NCBI GenBank assembly: GCA_900107365.1 | Contig: FNPS01000006.1 | Coordinates: 63,452 to 127,451, forward strand | Source of the DNA: Flavobacterium aquidurense | GTDB lineage: Bacteria > Bacteroidota > Bacteroidia > Flavobacteriales > Flavobacteriaceae | DNA length: 64,000 nucleotides | Direction of reading: 5' to 3' | Shown here: piece after piece, positions 61,736-64,000 of the stretch | Numbering within the stretch: position 1 is the stretch's first letter | Layout of the letters: every line of letters starts with the position of its first letter | The notes under the pieces: model-generated | Databases searched by the model: none | The model's input: only the letters and a program-made list of their open reading frames with translations | Told to the model about the DNA's origin: nothing | Translations under genes and position numbers: made by a program

Positions 61736-62764
61736 TTATTTAATTAAGATGCTTTTAAATTTTGCAATGTTTTTCAATGCCATTCCGGTTCCGCGAACAA
61801 CTGCTCTTAAAGGATCTTCAGCAATGTAAACAGGTAAGTCTGTTTTTAATGAAATACGTTTGTCAAGACCTCTTAACATAGATCCACCACCAGCTAAGTA
61901 AATACCTGTATTGTAGATATCGGCAGCTAATTCTGGAGGAGTTTGTGATAAAGTCTCCATTACAGCATCTTCAATACGTTGGATTGATTTGTCTAATGCT
62001 TTTGCAATTTCACGGTAAGATACATCTACTTGTTTTGGTTTTCCGGTAAGTAAATCTCTACCCTGAACCGACATATCTTCTGGAGGGCTCTCTAAATCTT
62101 CGATAGCAGCTCCTATTTGAATTTTTATTTTCTCAGCAGTACTTTCTCCCACAAAAAGATTGTGTTGAGTACGCATGTAATAAACGATATCATTTGTGAA
62201 AACGTCACCTGCAATTTTTACAGATTTATCACATACAATTCCGCCTAATGCAATTACAGCAATTTCAGTTGTACCACCTCCAATATCAACAATCATATTT
62301 CCTTTTGGTTGCATGATATCGATACCAATACCAATTGCTGCTGCCATTGGCTCATGAATCAAATAAACTTCTTTTCCGTTTACTCTTTCACAAGATTCTT
62401 TTACAGCACGCATCTCCACTTCAGTAATACCAGACGGAATACATACTACCATTCTTAAAGCTGGAGTAAACATTCTTTTTTTCAATGCTGGAATGCTTTT
62501 AATGAACATATTGATCATTTTTTCTGAAGCATCAAAATCGGCAATTACACCATCTTTCAAAGGCCTTATGGTCTTTATGTTTTCATGCGTTTTACCTTGC
62601 ATCATATTGGCTTCCTTACCAACAGCAATGATTTTGCCTGATATTCTGTCACGTGCAACGATTGACGGACTATCAATAACAACTTTATCATTATGAATGA
62701 TTAAAGTGTTTGCGGTACCAAGGTCTATCGCAATATCCTCGGTCATGAAATCAAAAAATCCCAT
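61736..62764 (-). CDS. mreB: Rod shape-determining protein MreB
   Basis: 342 residues, a full actin-like MreB. Nucleotide-binding blocks: IAIDLGTANTLI (phosphate 1), NMIVDIGGGTTEIAVI (phosphate 2) and YLAGGGSMLRGLD (adenosine). It forms filaments under the membrane that guide wall synthesis. First gene of the leftward rod operon with its own promoter. Confidence 0.97.
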   Translation of the reverse strand: MGFFDFMTEDIAIDLGTANTLIIHNDKVVIDSPSIVARDRISGKIIAVGKEANMMQGKTHENIKTIRPLKDGVIADFDASEKMINMFIKSIPALKKRMFTPALRMVVCIPSGITEVEMRAVKESCERVNGKEVYLIHEPMAAAIGIGIDIMQPKGNMIVDIGGGTTEIAVIALGGIVCDKSVKIAGDVFTNDIVYYMRTQHNLFVGESTAEKIKIQIGAAIEDLESPPEDMSVQGRDLLTGKPKQVDVSYREIAKALDKSIQRIEDAVMETLSQTPPELAADIYNTGIYLAGGGSMLRGLDKRISLKTDLPVYIAEDPLRAVVRGTGMALKNIAKFKSILIK

Positions 62765-62805
62765 AAGTTTTTTAGGGGTTTAAAATGTTATAAATAATTA
62801 TCGAA

Positions 62806-62813
62806 CAAAGTTA
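62806..62813 (-). promoter_or_regulatory. -7 box of the mreB operon
   Basis: Minus strand TAACTTTG, an exact consensus match, 41 bases before mreB and just beyond the purH stop. Any -33 element would fall inside purH; no clear TTG is found there. Confidence 0.6.
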
Positions 62814-62819
62814 AACAAA

Positions 62820-64000
62820 TTAATGTTTAAAATGACGTGTTCCTGTAAATACCATTGCAAGATTATTTTCATTGCAATAATTTATGCTTAATTCGTCTTT
62901 TATTGATCCTCCTGGCTGAATTACAGCTGTAATTCCTGCTTTTTTGGCTAATTCTACACAATCCGGAAAAGGGAAAAATGCATCACTCGCCATTGAAGCT
63001 CCGGTTAAATCAAAGCCAAAAGCTTTCGCTTTATCAACAGCCTGCATCAAAGCATCAACTCTTGATGTCTGACCAGTTCCTGATGAAATTAAAGTTCCGT
63101 TTTTAGCAAATACGATTGTATTTGATTTTGTGTTTTTACAAATTTTAGAAGCAAAAATTAAATCTTCTATCTCTTGTGCAGTTGGCTCTGTAATAGTAAC
63201 GGTTTTTAAATGCTCTTTAGTATCTGTAATAGTATTTCTGTCCTGAATTAACAAACCATTAAGACATGTTCTTACTTGTCTTGAAGGTAATTCAACTTCA
63301 TTCTGAACTAATATAATTCTGTTTTTCTTTTCTTGTAAAACGGCAATTGCGTCATCATCATAACTTGGAGCAATTACAACCTCACAGAATAATTTGTTGA
63401 TTTCTTGTGCTGTAGCCAAATCAATTTTAGTATTTGCGATCAAAACACCGCCAAAAGCCGATGTAGGATCGCAAGCCAAAGCCGCTAAATAAGCTTCGCT
63501 AATTGTTTTTCTTGAAGCTAAACCACAAGCATTATTATGTTTTAAAATAGCGAATGTTGGTCCGTCAGTTTTAAATTCGTTAATTAAATTTACTGCAGCA
63601 TCAACATCTAACAAATTGTTATATGACAATTCTTTTCCGTGAACTTTTTTGAACATAGCGTCAAAATCTCCAAAGAAAAATCCTTTTTGATGTGGATTTT
63701 CTCCGTATCTTAAAACTTGTCCGTTTGCAATGCTTTCTTTATAGATGGTTTCATCTGTATTGAAATAATTAAAAATAGCGCCATCATAATGAGAAGAAAC
63801 ATGGAATGCTTTTGTAGCAAACAATCTTCTGTTTTCTAATGTTGTTGCTCCATTTTGCTCTGTAATCAAATCTAAAAGCAAACTATATTCATTTACAGAA
63901 GCTACTATTACAGTGTCTTTGAAATTTTTTGCACCGGCACGAATCAATGAGATTCCACCAATATCAATTTTTTCAATAATATCTTGTTCACTTGCACCTG
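62820..64000 (-). CDS. purH: Bifunctional AICAR formyltransferase / IMP cyclohydrolase (5' end outside window)
   Basis: The frame stays open to the window edge; about 393 C-terminal residues are visible of a usual 510 or so. PurH carries out the last two steps of IMP synthesis in the cytosol. The visible part starts at the end of the cyclohydrolase domain (DIGGISLIRAGAKN) and holds the whole formyltransferase domain: RYGENPHQKG, ILKHNNACGLA (Lys and His of the active site), SAFGGVLIAN and the close DAFFPFPDCVE, PGGSIKDE, GTRHFKH. The start codon and N-terminal cyclohydrolase region are not in the window. Confidence 0.95.
   Translation of the reverse strand, partial: GASEQDIIEKIDIGGISLIRAGAKNFKDTVIVASVNEYSLLLDLITEQNGATTLENRRLFATKAFHVSSHYDGAIFNYFNTDETIYKESIANGQVLRYGENPHQKGFFFGDFDAMFKKVHGKELSYNNLLDVDAAVNLINEFKTDGPTFAILKHNNACGLASRKTISEAYLAALACDPTSAFGGVLIANTKIDLATAQEINKLFCEVVIAPSYDDDAIAVLQEKKNRIILVQNEVELPSRQVRTCLNGLLIQDRNTITDTKEHLKTVTITEPTAQEIEDLIFASKICKNTKSNTIVFAKNGTLISSGTGQTSRVDALMQAVDKAKAFGFDLTGASMASDAFFPFPDCVELAKKAGITAVIQPGGSIKDELSINYCNENNLAMVFTGTRHFKH

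Overview
The window reads as chromosome from a Flavobacterium-like member of the Bacteroidota. It is AT-rich. Promoters match the Bacteroidota pattern TTG-N19-TAnnTTTG, and Shine-Dalgarno sequences are nearly absent. It carries SusD/SusE proteins, a type IX secretion sorting tail, STN-type TonB-dependent receptors, a short RpoD without region 1.1, exosortase XrtF, and gene orders known from flavobacteria (coaX-OMP-lptC, surE-lpxB, mreBCD-PBP2-rodA). One tRNA (Phe, GAA) is present. I see no rRNA, CRISPR array, prophage or transposase.

Layout. 1-5.1 kb: the end of a starch-utilisation locus (SusD, SusE-like lipoprotein, secreted GH13 alpha-amylase). 5.2-7.0 kb: an MHS-type MFS transporter with a small membrane protein, leftward. 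7.1-7.5 kb: a 206-bp element with perfect 33-bp inverted repeats, then tRNA-Phe. 7.6-13.8 kb: coaX, an outer-membrane protein, lptC, a small membrane protein, a CNNM/CBS protein and a PpiD-like foldase. 14.6-16.9 kb: two mevalonate-pathway genes. 17.1-24.4 kb: a dipeptidyl peptidase IV with two POT peptide transporters, then three thioredoxin-fold proteins, two of which lack the active-site cysteines. 24.4-29.2 kb: surE, a small membrane protein, lpxB, an NlpC/P60 lipoprotein and comEC, leftward. 29.4-34.4 kb: a Prc protease, a DNA/RNA nuclease lipoprotein, rpe and rpoD.

34.5-47.9 kb is the most unusual region: a four-gene leftward cassette (small secreted protein, TonB-dependent receptor with STN domain, DUF4249 lipoprotein, MG2/plug-like secreted protein) present twice in tandem. 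The two copies have diverged but keep the same promoter, the same TTG start codons and the same 13-bp overlap between the last two genes. The duplication includes the upstream terminator-like hairpin, whose counterpart is the pnp terminator. It looks like a surface binding or uptake system of unknown substrate.

47.9-64 kb: pnp-rpsO, a TonB-C protein, a GAF-type methionine sulfoxide reductase homologue, exosortase XrtF with its partner, a probable copper locus (HYC_CC_PP protein, TonB-dependent receptor, HMA protein), a DedA protein, the rod-shape operon mreB-mreC-mreD-PBP2-rodA, and the 3' part of purH.

Functions are inferred by reading motifs; no database search was run. Several start codons were moved downstream because a promoter box covers or follows the longest possible start. 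Operons are inferred from spacing.
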